DNA from: Flavobacteriaceae bacterium MAR_2010_188
Lineage (GTDB): Bacteria; Bacteroidota; Bacteroidia; Flavobacteriales; Flavobacteriaceae
Length of the DNA stretch: 64,000 nucleotides
Assembly: GCA_900104375.1 (NCBI GenBank)
Contig: LT629302.1
Coordinates: 3,126,001 to 3,190,000 of the forward strand
Direction of reading: 5' to 3'
Part shown: one piece after another, positions 1 through 10,477 of the stretch
Layout: every line of letters starts with the position of its first letter
How positions within the stretch are numbered: the stretch's first letter is position 1
Position numbers and translations under genes: made by a program
Notes under the pieces: model-generated
Databases searched by the model: none
What the model saw: only the letters and a program-made list of their open reading frames with translations
What the model was told of the DNA's origin: nothing

Positions 1-891
1 ATCTGGAATAATATCACCATTCCACCAATGAAATGAGGTTTTTCCCGGTTTTATCCACGAGGTGTCGTCAATTTTAGAAGGTTCGTTTAAACTGGTAATT
101 ATGTTAGTCTCAATCAATTTTCCAGGCCGATTCCCTATTAACAATACTCTCCAAGGAGTGTGATGTGGAAGCTTTGCCTTTACTTTGATTTCTTCTTGAC
201 CTAGAAGTGGTGAAAGTTGTGTCTCTAAGAAACCGTCTTTCTTTTTGAGATACATGCCCGCGTAATCCCTCAGATTTGCTTCGGTTATACTCAGGTATGC
301 TTTATCTGAAAAATTGAACATTCCCGGCATATCCATTAAAGTGTCCTGAGGAATTTCGTTGAATGGCAGAATATGATATAAAGCCTCATGAGAATTATCA
401 TACGAACTCCAAAACATAGAATATACGGTTGGATTTCCAGAAATATTAAAGGATGTCTTTTCATCCACTAGTTCGTAAGATTTCCATTCTTGCTTAGGAA
501 ATTCATATCTAAACCCTACGCCATCATTAAATGCTCGGACTACTATATTAACCTTCTTTCCATCTTTAGCGGTTAGGGGAAGAATCACTTCATTGTAATG
601 ATTTCTTGCTTCACTAGTCTTCCCTACTACAAGTTTATAGGTCGTGTCTACTTCACTATATTCCGGTTTGCCTAACTTCAGATTTTTTTGAAGCTGAATG
701 TCTTTAAATAATAGACCAAGTGAAGAGTCATCAATTAATAGCCGATTATTAAATTTTACCTTATAATATGGGGCATCTTTTTTTAGCTCAAATTGAAACT
801 GGATATTACCGTCAGGCGAGTTAAGGCTAATTTTCTTTTGTGAAAAAGACAAAAAAGAAAATAAGAATATTAGGTACCATATTTTTCTCAT
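1..891 (-). CDS. GH97-family alpha-glycosidase (SusB-like), 3' end outside window
   Basis: Only the first 297 codons are present; the frame is open to the left edge. The start is the ATG at 889-891, followed by a signal peptide (MRKIWYLIFLFSFLSFSQ) that would send the protein to the periplasm. The visible part matches the N-terminal beta-sandwich of GH97 enzymes, and the last residues (DTSWIKPGKTSFHWWNGD) match the conserved entry into the GH97 catalytic barrel. GH97 enzymes hydrolyse alpha-glucosides or alpha-galactosides; the residues that separate inverting from retaining types lie outside the window, so substrate and mechanism cannot be read. It sits 21 bases downstream of the phosphoesterase stop on the same strand and is probably the last visible gene of the SusC/SusD operon. 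Confidence 0.85.
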   Translation of the reverse strand, partial: MRKIWYLIFLFSFLSFSQKKISLNSPDGNIQFQFELKKDAPYYKVKFNNRLLIDDSSLGLLFKDIQLQKNLKLGKPEYSEVDTTYKLVVGKTSEARNHYNEVILPLTAKDGKKVNIVVRAFNDGVGFRYEFPKQEWKSYELVDEKTSFNISGNPTVYSMFWSSYDNSHEALYHILPFNEIPQDTLMDMPGMFNFSDKAYLSITEANLRDYAGMYLKKKDGFLETQLSPLLGQEEIKVKAKLPHHTPWRVLLIGNRPGKLIETNIITSLNEPSKIDDTSWIKPGKTSFHWWNGDIIPD

Positions 892-912
892 AGATGAATT
901 TAATCTTAATAT

Positions 913-2499
913 CTATTCTAGTCGGTAACTACTCTTAGCGGTGTGTATCTGACCAAACATATCTGTTGCTTTTACTTCTATTTTATGAACGCCAGCCTCT
1001 AATTTGGTGGGTAAATTACCGTACCACAAATGTTTGCTTTCTATCGGGTTAGAAGGTCTTCTTCCGTTTATAAGTGTTTCTGAAAGGTCCCAATCGTAAA
1101 CCATGTTAGCATAAGTTGGATCGTAATCTTCTACATAACGCATAGAGTTCCATTCGCCATCGTCAATTCTGTATTGCACTTCATCTCGTTGGGAGCCCAT
1201 AAAAAAATTAGCATACATACCCGCTTTAGAAGTTACGTTCTGCGCCATAACTTTTGGTGCAAATAATCGTATTTGATACTCCTTAGGCTCTCCCGCCACT
1301 TTATAATCTATGGAATATTCATTGCCATTAATTTTTAAAAATGCATATCCTTTGGGAGTTCCGTCACGCATTTCGGCTGCAGGAGCACCATTGACGATTT
1401 CTCCCGAGTTCCAATCTCCACAAGTTGTACCTACATTATAATGATGATGAATTCCTTGGCCTTTCCAGCCATTTTCAATATCGAATAAATCTTGTCGCTG
1501 TATATGAGTATGTGCCGAAAGGGACAGAGTATGCGGAAATTCCTTTAATAACTCGAACAGTTTTTCCCGGTCCTCATCTCTAAATGAATCGCCTTCTGGT
1601 TCGCTAATGGGGATATGAAAAGCTAACACAATTAGATAATCCTTCGGCACATGTTTTAAATCGTTTTCTATAAATTTTAGCTGCTTTGGAGTGAATCCTC
1701 CCCAATATCCTTTTGTATCTCGTGGATCAGGAAACAGCATATCATCCAGAATGATAAAATGCGATTTACCATAATTATAGGAATAGGAAGAGGGACCAAA
1801 ATGAGCCTCAAAGGTTTCATCTGAAAGTTGGTCGCTTTTAGCATCAAGGTTCATGTCGTGATTTCCCATGACATCATACCATCTAATGCCTAGCTTGTCT
1901 ATCGCTTTCTGATAAGGTTCAAACAATTCTAAATCATTCCATACCAAATCACCAAGGCTAATTCCGAAGGCTACATCTGAGCTTTTGTCAATATCTTGAA
2001 TAATACTTTTTTCAAAAAAGCTAAGTTCTTCGCGATTTCTTGGCTGCGGATCACCAAATATCAGCGCGGTAAAATCCTTGCTTTCATCCTGCTTTACCAG
2101 TCCAAAATCGATTGATTTAGGCAACCTTCCTGTGGGTTTTACTCCAGGATATTTGGCGTTTGGGGAACCGGCGGGCTTATGAATATAATAGAATCTAGAT
2201 TCCTCATTCTGTAAATCAGAAAGCTTATAGCTGCTCGGTTTAATGATAAATATGATATCATCTTCTGCCACCTGCAATTTATATTCTCCTGACGAATCCG
2301 TAAGTACGACCTCCTCACCATTACTGACTGCTATATTTGAAATTCCCGGTTCGCTCCTATTTTTATTACCATTTTCATTCTTATCATAGTAAACAGTACC
2401 TCTGGCAAAAGTTTGGGTATTTCCTCTAAAGGAAATACCCAACATCAATAATGAAAATAATAAGGTTTTAAATAGAAGGCTAATTCCTATTTTAATCAT
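913..2499 (-). CDS. Secreted calcineurin-like metallophosphoesterase with N- and C-terminal beta domains
   Basis: Numbering is from the longer frame beginning at 2526. The preferred start is its tenth codon (ATG at 2497-2499), which leaves an 8-base overlap with the end of susD and begins directly with a signal peptide. After it come a small beta domain with a DxNxNG-type calcium-like loop (about 48-55), then the phosphoesterase fold: GDPQ (158-161), GDLVWND (192-198), GNHD (221-224), FHIP (303-306) and SAHTHIQ (337-343). The usual DxH of motif 1 is DxQ here and the usual GHxH is AHTH, as in the MetallophosN/MetallophosC subfamily. A C-terminal beta domain of about 150 residues follows. It probably hydrolyses a phosphomono- or diester in the periplasm. 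Its place between SusCD and the divergent glycerol genes suggests a glycerophosphoryl substrate, which is inference. Confidence 0.85.
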   Translation of the reverse strand: MIKIGISLLFKTLLFSLLMLGISFRGNTQTFARGTVYYDKNENGNKNRSEPGISNIAVSNGEEVVLTDSSGEYKLQVAEDDIIFIIKPSSYKLSDLQNEESRFYYIHKPAGSPNAKYPGVKPTGRLPKSIDFGLVKQDESKDFTALIFGDPQPRNREELSFFEKSIIQDIDKSSDVAFGISLGDLVWNDLELFEPYQKAIDKLGIRWYDVMGNHDMNLDAKSDQLSDETFEAHFGPSSYSYNYGKSHFIILDDMLFPDPRDTKGYWGGFTPKQLKFIENDLKHVPKDYLIVLAFHIPISEPEGDSFRDEDREKLFELLKEFPHTLSLSAHTHIQRQDLFDIENGWKGQGIHHHYNVGTTCGDWNSGEIVNGAPAAEMRDGTPKGYAFLKINGNEYSIDYKVAGEPKEYQIRLFAPKVMAQNVTSKAGMYANFFMGSQRDEVQYRIDDGEWNSMRYVEDYDPTYANMVYDWDLSETLINGRRPSNPIESKHLWYGNLPTKLEAGVHKIEVKATDMFGQIHTAKSSYRLE

Positions 2500-3928
2500 C
2501 CCACCAAACTTTTGTATTAATATCATCTGGTCCTCCTAGAAGCTCCAGAGCTTTCTGATATTTTTCAGAATTATTTATTTGGACGTCCTGCGGATAGTAA
2601 AATCTTGCAGGCATTATACCATTATTTTCCATTGCTTCTGTAGTCGGCAATTCTGGCAGCCCAGTTCTTCTGTATTCAAACCACTGTTGGTAATCCACAA
2701 AATACAGTGCGTAATATTTTTGTAGCATAATCTGCGCTAGAGACCCATCGTAGGCCACTTCCGGATTATCAAAATAACCTGCAGGGACTTCTGCTCCAAG
2801 CTGTTCTATTGCAGCGGTTACACCTTCTAGATAATAGTCTTCAACTCCAGTAATAAATCCTCTCTGAGCGACTTCTGCTTTAATGAATGCTACTTCTGAA
2901 TATGGTAAGATTATAATCTCCATAGGATTTGTTACCTGTTCTATGTTGAAAGTTGAAGCATTGAACTCAAATTGAGATTCTGCGCCAGCATAGGCGCTAG
3001 GTATTCCTTTATAGCCGATACTATTGCCTTCGGAATCTTGGGCCATTGTTTCAATAATAGGTCTTCTTGGGTCTTCCCATTGATTAAGATTATCTACAAA
3101 AAACTCCGCAATTTTTACGTTCAATCTAAAATCCTGAGGTCTTCCCCAAGGAGAAACATTTGGAGTTTCACCAGTAACTTCTAAAATAGCAGACTCTTCT
3201 GTATTTTCGAAAACCGGATATTGAGCTGGATTATTGATCATTGATGTTAATTTCTGAAAGGCATTTGTTTCTGAACGGTTAGAAATCCTTAATAACAATC
3301 TCATATGAAGAGAGTTTGTAAACTTCTGCCATTTTGAAACATCATTGTGGAAAAGAATATCATCCGCATAAACCATAGAATTATCAGTATTATAAATGGC
3401 ATTTGCTCTTTCTAAATCAGCCAGTATAGAATGATATACAAACTCTTGGGAATCAAAGGCTGGATAGAAATTTCCATCTTCACCTTTGGTTGCTTCGGTA
3501 AATGGTATAGGTCCGAACATATCGGTAAGATTAGAGAAGACCATTGCTCTCATGGTTAAAGCAATCGCTTCATAATTTTCATCCTCCGCAATAACCGAAG
3601 CCTCTAACATCTCATCTATATTATTTAGCCACCTATAATACCAATACCAAGAGGAGTTACCGATATTTTGACTTACATCATATCTATGTAGACCTCCAGA
3701 AACACTAGGGAAAGGAACGGAAACTTGCATCAGGTCAAAAGTTATACTAGCACTTCTGCCAGCATTATGTTCGGCAAGACCGTAGATGATAGGATTGATT
3801 AATGTACCCGGGCTAATTTCTGCAATTCTGTTTGGATCCTCATTTATTTCTTCAAAATCTCCGGTACAGTTCTGGAAGACGAAGCAACTTAATATGACGA
3901 CAATTAAATAATTTATTTTTTTCATCAT
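2492..3928 (-). CDS. SusD/RagB-like nutrient-binding outer-membrane lipoprotein
   Basis: 478 residues with a lipoprotein signal: hydrophobic stretch ending FQNC with the lipid-bearing Cys at 21, then acidic GDFEEINEDPN, the hallmark start of the SusD-like_2 branch (PF12771-type). The helical body is rich in Trp, Tyr and Asn, as expected for a surface ligand-binding protein that lids a SusC transporter. It begins 6 bases after the susC stop and its stop overlaps the phosphoesterase start, so the genes are almost certainly co-transcribed. The ATG is doubled (MM); either could be used. The ligand cannot be read from the sequence. Confidence 0.93.
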   Translation of the reverse strand: MMKKINYLIVVILSCFVFQNCTGDFEEINEDPNRIAEISPGTLINPIIYGLAEHNAGRSASITFDLMQVSVPFPSVSGGLHRYDVSQNIGNSSWYWYYRWLNNIDEMLEASVIAEDENYEAIALTMRAMVFSNLTDMFGPIPFTEATKGEDGNFYPAFDSQEFVYHSILADLERANAIYNTDNSMVYADDILFHNDVSKWQKFTNSLHMRLLLRISNRSETNAFQKLTSMINNPAQYPVFENTEESAILEVTGETPNVSPWGRPQDFRLNVKIAEFFVDNLNQWEDPRRPIIETMAQDSEGNSIGYKGIPSAYAGAESQFEFNASTFNIEQVTNPMEIIILPYSEVAFIKAEVAQRGFITGVEDYYLEGVTAAIEQLGAEVPAGYFDNPEVAYDGSLAQIMLQKYYALYFVDYQQWFEYRRTGLPELPTTEAMENNGIMPARFYYPQDVQINNSEKYQKALELLGGPDDINTKVWWDD

Positions 3929-3934
3929 GTATGT

Positions 3935-6900
3935 TTAAAAATTTACTTTTAGATTTAATCCGTAACTCGCTGGAGAAGGCATTTGGCCTAATTCTAGACC
4001 CGGCAAGAGTGTATCACCATTTAGCGCTGCAGTTTCTGGATCATAGATTGGGAAATCCGAAATTGTAGCAAGATTTCTTCCAAATACTGAGATAGTCAAG
4101 CCTAATATTGGCGTGTCTTTTAAGAAATCCTTTGAGAAATTATATTGTAAACTAAGTTCCCTTAATTTTAAATAAGAAGCATCAAAGGAGTTTGACTCCA
4201 CGTTCGCTCGTCGATAGTAGCGGTTATAATAATCTGGAGGAAGCACTTCTTTGGTGTTTTCTGAGAACGACCCATCTTCATTTTCTACCACGCCATCTCC
4301 TATAATAAATCCATCTTCTCTACCCATAAAGTTAGAACGTAATTTACCTTGTTGCGTTAGTTTATGATGCGTTTGTGAGTAAATAATTCCTCCGTATTTA
4401 CCATCGAGCATTACGTTTAACGTAAAGTTACCAAGTTGGAAACTATTATAAAATCCAGCTTCCCAATCTGGACTTGCATCACCGATGTATTGTATCTCAT
4501 CAGGATAAGCCGGTAAGCCACCTCTATCGTAAACAATCTCACCTTCTGGAGACCTAACAAAACCGTATCCGTAGATCGCGGTTGTTGTTCCTCCAACTTT
4601 AGCTATTAAAGTTGCGCTACCACCAGAGCCTATCTCTTGCTGATTGTCTATTCCATCAGCAAGTTCCATCACTCTATTCCAATTTTTGGACCATGTCAAA
4701 GTAGAGTTCCATTTGAATTTTTCATTATCAAAAACCTTTCCGTTAAATGTTAATTCTACTCCACGGTTACGAACTTCACCAGAATTTAGCACCCCATAGC
4801 TATATCCGGTAGTAATATCTAGAGGTACAGATATAATTTGGTTCTTAGTTGTTGTTTGGTAAACGGTCCCATCAAATTTTAAACGGTTTTTAAAAAACCT
4901 GGATTCTATACCGGTTTCATAACTTGTAGTAATTTCTGGTTTAAAATTAGGATTGTAAAGTGTGGTGGGAACTGTTGCCGAACTAGGAAAGGCATTCTGA
5001 CTGTAATATTTACTAGTCTTGTAAGGATCGGTATCGTTTCCAACCTGAGCATAAGAGAAGCGGTATTTCAAATAACTTAAATTATCACTCTTCAAATTAA
5101 AAATATCAGATAGTATAAAACTGGTATTTACTGAGGGATAGAAAAATGAACTATTTTCTACCGGAAGCGTACTCGACCAGTCGTTACGGCCAGTAACATC
5201 AAGGAAAATATAATCTTTAAAAGAGAAGGAAGCAAGACCGTACAAACTATTCACTTTCTTGTTTCTATCGTAAGTGTTTATTATAGGCGAATTAATTCCG
5301 TTTGCCAATTTGTAGACGCCAGGCACTACTAAACCATCCACTGATGCATCGGTTCTGCGGTATTTGTAATCTCTAAGATTTCCACCGGCGGAAACGTTAA
5401 TGGACAAATCATCCGAAATATCCTTATTGTAGGTTAGTAAGAAATCAGAATTCACTTCTTGCTTCCAGATATCTTGTGCTTCAAAGTAACCTCTTGAATA
5501 TCTATTAATACTATAAGGACGATGTTGTTCACGATCTTGATTATAGGTATTCAAAGCTGTTCTTAATAACAGGTCAAGATTTGGCGATAATTCGACATTT
5601 GCAGAAAGTGTTCCAGTAAGCTGGCTGCTCGTCAACGAGTTTGTGGCTTCATAAGCGATTAGATAAGGATTATCTATAAAAGAACTAAATGGCTGAATCT
5701 GCTGAATGTTTTCCTGACCTTGCTCCCAAATTGGGCGGTACCAATCAAGATCAACATTGGGATTCTGAAAAATCATGAAATAAGCAATAGAACCATTGTT
5801 ATAACCCGTACTAGGAAGGTTATCACTGTTTCTATTGTTATAGTTTATTACAGAATTTATTTTAATCTTATCAGATATCTGGTAATTCGCATTTACTGAA
5901 GCGGTAAGCCTACCATAACCAGTATTGGGCATAATCCATTCATTGTCCATATATCCCACTGAGGCTCTCATGCTACCTTTGTCGCTTGAGCCTTGTAGTG
6001 AAACATTGTGCATGGATGTGACACCGGTTCTCCAAAAAGCCTTTCTATTATCCTTATATGGTCTCCATGGGGTTCTTTCGGTTCCTTGGCCTTCAAGATC
6101 TGGATCGTACTGGAAAAAACTTTGGCCCTCAAATCGTGGGCCCCAAGCACTACTGGTACTACCTGTATTTCTACCATCTTCAGAAGACCCGTAAGAATAG
6201 TATGGATTATCATTTTCATCAAAAGATTTTCCCGTTCCCTGACCATATTCGTACTGCCAATCAGGCCATCGCTGTATGACATCCAAAATAACACTTGATG
6301 TATAAGTAACTCCAAGTCCTTTTGATTGTGTGCCAGATTTTGTGGTGATAATAAGCGCTCCATTCGCCGCACGACTTCCGTAAAGGGCAGTTGCTCCGGG
6401 GCCTTTCAAGACCGTTACACTTTCAATGTCGTCTGTATTTATGTCAGAAATTGAATTGCCATAATCAATCGGAGAATCAGTACCACCATAGGCGCTACCA
6501 GATCCAGAAGTAGTCATTTCTGAACTAATGGGAACTCCATCTACAACGATTAAAGCGGCATTGCCATTAGGATTCAAGGAATTATTTCCTCTTAAGGTAA
6601 TCTGTTGGGAGTTAACGGGACCTGAGCCGGAAGAAATAATATTTAGTCCAGCAACCTTTCCTTTTAAACCAGATGACCAATTAGTTGGTACTGCCTGTGA
6701 AAGTTTTTCAGAATTAACTGTCGCTTGGGAGAAACCTAGCTTCTTTTCATCTCGTTTAATACCTAACGCAGTAACTATAACTTCGTTAAGTGAATTAGCT
6801 TCTTCAGAAATCGTGATTCCTGATAAATTTGGATCATTCGCTGCTATGTCGATTGTTTCAAATCCGAGATAAGATATTTGAAGGATTGCGTTTTCATTAG

Positions 6901-7093
6901 CAACTTCTATACTAAAGTCACCATTAAAATCAGTCACAACACCATTACTAGTGCCCTTTTCTAGGACTGTGGCACCGGGCAATGGTATACCAGATTTGTC
7001 GGCCACTTTTCCATTTGCCACATACTGTTGGGCCCATGTTGTGCTTAGACAACAAAAGAAAATGAAATTTAACAAAAGGATCTTTTTTTTCAT
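3935..7093 (-). CDS. SusC/RagA-family TonB-linked outer-membrane transporter
   Basis: 1052 residues. Signal peptide (about 1-21), a carboxypeptidase-regulatory-like beta domain (about 25-100, containing GIPLPGATVLEKG and DFNGDFSIEV), a plug domain starting near SLNEVIVTALG, with the VLKGPGATALYGSRAANGA segment typical of SusC plugs, and a 22-strand-type barrel ending in Phe (LNLKVNF). It imports an oligomeric nutrient with its SusD partner using TonB energy. It is the first gene of the minus-strand operon; its promoter must lie in the 194 bases shared with the divergent glycerol genes. Confidence 0.95.
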   Translation of the reverse strand: MKKKILLLNFIFFCCLSTTWAQQYVANGKVADKSGIPLPGATVLEKGTSNGVVTDFNGDFSIEVANENAILQISYLGFETIDIAANDPNLSGITISEEANSLNEVIVTALGIKRDEKKLGFSQATVNSEKLSQAVPTNWSSGLKGKVAGLNIISSGSGPVNSQQITLRGNNSLNPNGNAALIVVDGVPISSEMTTSGSGSAYGGTDSPIDYGNSISDINTDDIESVTVLKGPGATALYGSRAANGALIITTKSGTQSKGLGVTYTSSVILDVIQRWPDWQYEYGQGTGKSFDENDNPYYSYGSSEDGRNTGSTSSAWGPRFEGQSFFQYDPDLEGQGTERTPWRPYKDNRKAFWRTGVTSMHNVSLQGSSDKGSMRASVGYMDNEWIMPNTGYGRLTASVNANYQISDKIKINSVINYNNRNSDNLPSTGYNNGSIAYFMIFQNPNVDLDWYRPIWEQGQENIQQIQPFSSFIDNPYLIAYEATNSLTSSQLTGTLSANVELSPNLDLLLRTALNTYNQDREQHRPYSINRYSRGYFEAQDIWKQEVNSDFLLTYNKDISDDLSINVSAGGNLRDYKYRRTDASVDGLVVPGVYKLANGINSPIINTYDRNKKVNSLYGLASFSFKDYIFLDVTGRNDWSSTLPVENSSFFYPSVNTSFILSDIFNLKSDNLSYLKYRFSYAQVGNDTDPYKTSKYYSQNAFPSSATVPTTLYNPNFKPEITTSYETGIESRFFKNRLKFDGTVYQTTTKNQIISVPLDITTGYSYGVLNSGEVRNRGVELTFNGKVFDNEKFKWNSTLTWSKNWNRVMELADGIDNQQEIGSGGSATLIAKVGGTTTAIYGYGFVRSPEGEIVYDRGGLPAYPDEIQYIGDASPDWEAGFYNSFQLGNFTLNVMLDGKYGGIIYSQTHHKLTQQGKLRSNFMGREDGFIIGDGVVENEDGSFSENTKEVLPPDYYNRYYRRANVESNSFDASYLKLRELSLQYNFSKDFLKDTPILGLTISVFGRNLATISDFPIYDPETAALNGDTLLPGLELGQMPSPASYGLNLKVNF

Positions 7094-7289
7094 TGAGATT
7101 GGTTTTGGTTTTTAGAATTTATTGCAAATCTTAATATTTTATATCAATTCTATTTTAAATGTATATTAACAAAAGGTTACTCTTGCGCAATTGATGACTT
7201 CAAATAGTTATAATTTAATAATTAAAAGACCTAACTATTGCGAATATAACAAAAAACAATAATATAAAACCAAAATAATATTACTTTTT

Positions 7290-7329
7290 GTTTCGAAACC
7301 TTTTTTTTTATTATACTTTTATTTCGAAA
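7290..7329. promoter_or_regulatory. Paired TTTCGAAA palindromes upstream of glpD (candidate GlpR operators)
   Basis: GTTTCGAAAC (7290-7299) is a perfect ten-base palindrome and ATTTCGAAAA (7321-7330) repeats its core; the two TTTCGAAA centres are 31 bases apart, about three helical turns. They lie just before the preferred glpD ATG at 7342. DeoR-type GlpR repressors recognise inverted TTCG/CGAA-containing sites, and a DeoR-type gene closes the cluster. The sites are seen directly; their role as operators is inference. Confidence 0.45.
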
Positions 7330-7341
7330 ATAAATATAAGT

Positions 7342-8973
7342 ATGAATAAAATTCCATCATTAAACTACTTAAATCGTGACAGGTCAATGGTTAATCTCAA
7401 CTCTGAGGAGGTATGGGACATCATTATAATAGGTGGCGGGGCTACCGGTTTGGGAGTTGCATTAGATGCCAGTAGCCGCGGATATAAGACTTTGCTCTTA
7501 GAAAGAGGCGACTTCGCAAATGGAACGTCCAGCAGAAGTACAAAACTTGCACATGGTGGAGTTCGCTATCTGGCGCAGGGCAATTTAGGTTTGGTTAAAG
7601 AGGCTCTAAAAGAAAGAGGACTGATGCTCCAAAATGCCCCGCACCTTGTTAATTTGTTGCCTTTTGTAATTGCAAGCTATAAATGGTGGGAGAAATATTA
7701 TTATGGAATAGGTCTTAAGATATATGACTGGATGGCAAAAGGTTTGCGGATTGGAAAAACTGAACTAATAAGCACTAATAAAGTAAAAGACCTTTTTACA
7801 AATTTAAACTTAAAAGGACTTAATGGTGGAGTGAGATATTACGATGGTCAATTTGATGACACCAGGCTTGCGCTCAGTATTGCGCAGACCAGCGTAGAAA
7901 ATGAAGCTACATTACTTAATTATTTTGAAGTTAAAAAACTCATCAAAAAGAACAAAAAGGTTTGTGGAGTAGAGGCAAGGGATATCGAGACTGGTGTAGA
8001 TTATAAGATTAATTCCAAAATCGTGATAAATGCAACAGGAGTTTTTGCTGATAGCGTGTTATCATTAGACCATAAAAAAGCCAAACCTATTATTAAGGTA
8101 AGTCAAGGTGTGCATCTTGTATTTAAAAGAGAGTTTTTACAAAGCGAAGACGCATTAATGATTCCAAAAACCTCAGACGGTCGCGTTCTTTTCGCAGTAC
8201 CTTGGAAAAATCATCTCTTAGTGGGCACTACCGATACCCCACTTAAAAACCCTACTAAAGAGCCAAAGGCCTTCGATGAAGAAATAAATTTTATCCTCAG
8301 CAATCTTCGAAGCTATCTTGTAAAAAAACCTACAATTGACGATGTGCTAAGTGTGTTTGCCGGTTTAAGGCCACTTGTGGTTCCTACTGACAAAAAAAAG
8401 GGGACAAAAGAAATATCTAGAGATCACAAATTAATAATCGACAAGTCTAACCTTATTACAATTACTGGAGGAAAATGGACAACATACCGAAAAATGGCTG
8501 AGGACACCGTAGACGAGGCGATAAAAGTTGGGGGATTTGAGCCAGTTTCATGTTTAACCGAAAATCTTAAGATTCACGGATTTACCAATAATCCTCTCCC
8601 TCAGAACCACCCTTTATATATATATGGAAGTGATGCAACGAAAATCGAAAAGATCGCCGCTGAAAACCCTATGTATCGGGAAAAACTTCACCCTCTTTTT
8701 CCTCATATCGTGGCAGAGGTTATTTGGTTTATTCGATTTGAAATGGCCAGAACCGTAGAAGATATTCTTGCCCGAAGACTTAGAATGTTGTTTCTCAACG
8801 CGCAAGCAGCCATAGATGTGGCTCCTAAAATAGCGAGTCTTTTAAAAACGGAATTACAGCGAGATGACGATTGGGAAGAAAAACAGCTTCAGCAATTTTT
8901 AAATGTCGCACAAAACTATTCTCCTAAGTCGCTAAGACAGCCCAATAATAAAAAGAAAGAAATTAATATATAA
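7342..8973 (+). CDS. glpD: Glycerol-3-phosphate dehydrogenase (FAD-dependent)
   Basis: Oxidises sn-glycerol 3-phosphate to dihydroxyacetone phosphate and passes electrons to the respiratory quinone pool at the membrane. The FAD-binding motif IIIIGGGATGLG lies near the N-terminus, followed by the GlpD-type SSRSTKLAHGGVRYL segment and a C-terminal helical domain (EVIWFIRFEMARTVEDIL). The frame is open further upstream to 7288, but those 18 codons are hydrophobic and unlike the family; the ATG at 7342 (MNKIPSLNYLNRD) gives the normal length of 543 residues. It is 10 bases from glpK and heads the glpD-glpK-glpF operon. Confidence 0.95.
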   Translation: MNKIPSLNYLNRDRSMVNLNSEEVWDIIIIGGGATGLGVALDASSRGYKTLLLERGDFANGTSSRSTKLAHGGVRYLAQGNLGLVKEALKERGLMLQNAPHLVNLLPFVIASYKWWEKYYYGIGLKIYDWMAKGLRIGKTELISTNKVKDLFTNLNLKGLNGGVRYYDGQFDDTRLALSIAQTSVENEATLLNYFEVKKLIKKNKKVCGVEARDIETGVDYKINSKIVINATGVFADSVLSLDHKKAKPIIKVSQGVHLVFKREFLQSEDALMIPKTSDGRVLFAVPWKNHLLVGTTDTPLKNPTKEPKAFDEEINFILSNLRSYLVKKPTIDDVLSVFAGLRPLVVPTDKKKGTKEISRDHKLIIDKSNLITITGGKWTTYRKMAEDTVDEAIKVGGFEPVSCLTENLKIHGFTNNPLPQNHPLYIYGSDATKIEKIAAENPMYREKLHPLFPHIVAEVIWFIRFEMARTVEDILARRLRMLFLNAQAAIDVAPKIASLLKTELQRDDDWEEKQLQQFLNVAQNYSPKSLRQPNNKKKEINI

Positions 8974-8983
8974 CCAATAAATT

Positions 8984-10471
8984 ATGTCAAAATATATACT
9001 TGCTCTTGATCAGGGTACCACAAGTTCTAGAGCCATTATCTTTAATAAAGAAGGCAAAGCAATATCTACAACCCAGCGTGAGTTTAAACAGATTTTTCCA
9101 AAACCAGGATGGGTGGAGCATGACCCCAATGAAATTTTGTCAACCCAAATTGGAGTTGCGGCAGAAGCGGTTTCTCAGGGCAAACTGAAATCTGACGACA
9201 TAGAAGCTATAGGTATTACCAACCAAAGAGAAACTACGGTAGTTTGGGATAAAGAAACAGGAGAGCCGGTATATAATGCTATTGTATGGCAAGATAGAAG
9301 AACTTCGGATTATTGTGACCAATTAATAAAAGATGGCCATGAAGATATGGTGAGGGAAAAAACCGGACTCGTCATCGATTCTTACTTTGTATCTACAAAG
9401 GTTAAGTGGATTTTAGATAACGTAGAAGGAGCAAGGGAAAAAGCCAATAAAGGACAGCTATTACTTGGTACAATTGATTCTTGGCTGGTTTGGAATTTAA
9501 GCGGAAGAGAAAGCCATATTACAGATATCACCAATGCGTCACGTACGATGCTTTACAATATTAAAGATCTTAAATGGGACGATGAGTTACTAGAACTTTT
9601 CGAAATACCCAAGTCTATGCTTCCGGAGGTTGTAGAATCAAGTGGAAAGTTGGCCATTACTTCCGGTGCCATTTTTTCAAAGAAAATACCAATTACTGGT
9701 ATTGCCGGCGATCAACATGCATCCCTCTTTGGGCAAATGTGCTTAAAACCCGGAATGGTAAAAAATACTTATGGTACAGGCTGTTTTATGCTCATGAATA
9801 TTGGTGATAAGCCAATAGTATCCAAGAATAGACTTATAACTACGATTGCCTGGAAAATTAATGGGAAGGTAAGTTATGCGTTTGAAGGAAGCATATTTAT
9901 AGCTGGTGCAGTTGTACAGTGGTTAAGAGACGGTTTACAAATGATTAACAGCGCTAGTGAGATTGAAGATCTCGCTGCTAAAGTTGAAGATGCAGGGGGC
10001 GTTTACTTTGTCCCGGCGTTTACTGGGTTGGGCGCACCATACTGGAATCAACATGCCCGGGGAACCATAACCGGGATTACACGAGGCACCACCAAGAACC
10101 ACATTGCCAGAGCAGCATTAGAAAGTATTGCATATCAAACTTATGATGTGTTAAAGGCGATGGAGGCTGATTCTGACCTTAAAATAAAGGAATTACGTGT
10201 AGACGGAGGAGCCACCGAAAATGACTTATTGATGCAATTTCAATCCGATATTCTAAACACAAAAATTCTGAGAACTCAAACTTCCGAAATCACCGCTTTA
10301 GGAGCGGCATATCTCGCCGGGTTAGGAATTGGATTTTGGGATAGCATAGAAGAAGTCGAGAAAAAGTGGGAACAAAGAAAAACGTATTCTCCTAAAAAAA
10401 TCGATACAGAAATGCTTATTAACGGCTGGCAAAGTTCTATTAGAGCCACCAATTCATGTTCAACCAAATAA
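8984..10471 (+). CDS. glpK: Glycerol kinase
   Basis: 495 residues, normal length for a FGGY-family glycerol kinase. It phosphorylates glycerol taken up by GlpF to glycerol 3-phosphate, the substrate of the upstream dehydrogenase. Visible motifs are [12 protein letters not shown] (phosphate-binding loop 1), [13 protein letters not shown] (substrate contacts), [11 protein letters not shown], the [13 protein letters not shown] phosphate-2 segment and the C-terminal [18 protein letters not shown] adenosine motif. It starts 10 bases after glpD and ends 6 bases before glpF. Confidence 0.97.
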   Translation: MSKYILALDQGTTSSRAIIFNKEGKAISTTQREFKQIFPKPGWVEHDPNEILSTQIGVAAEAVSQGKLKSDDIEAIGITNQRETTVVWDKETGEPVYNAIVWQDRRTSDYCDQLIKDGHEDMVREKTGLVIDSYFVSTKVKWILDNVEGAREKANKGQLLLGTIDSWLVWNLSGRESHITDITNASRTMLYNIKDLKWDDELLELFEIPKSMLPEVVESSGKLAITSGAIFSKKIPITGIAGDQHASLFGQMCLKPGMVKNTYGTGCFMLMNIGDKPIVSKNRLITTIAWKINGKVSYAFEGSIFIAGAVVQWLRDGLQMINSASEIEDLAAKVEDAGGVYFVPAFTGLGAPYWNQHARGTITGITRGTTKNHIARAALESIAYQTYDVLKAMEADSDLKIKELRVDGGATENDLLMQFQSDILNTKILRTQTSEITALGAAYLAGLGIGFWDSIEEVEKKWEQRKTYSPKKIDTEMLINGWQSSIRATNSCSTK

Positions 10472-10477
10472 TTTAAT

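Noticed and set aside
5968-6372. 134-codon minus-strand frame inside susC
   Set aside because: Out-of-frame shadow of the SusC coding sequence on the same strand; susC reading is unambiguous.
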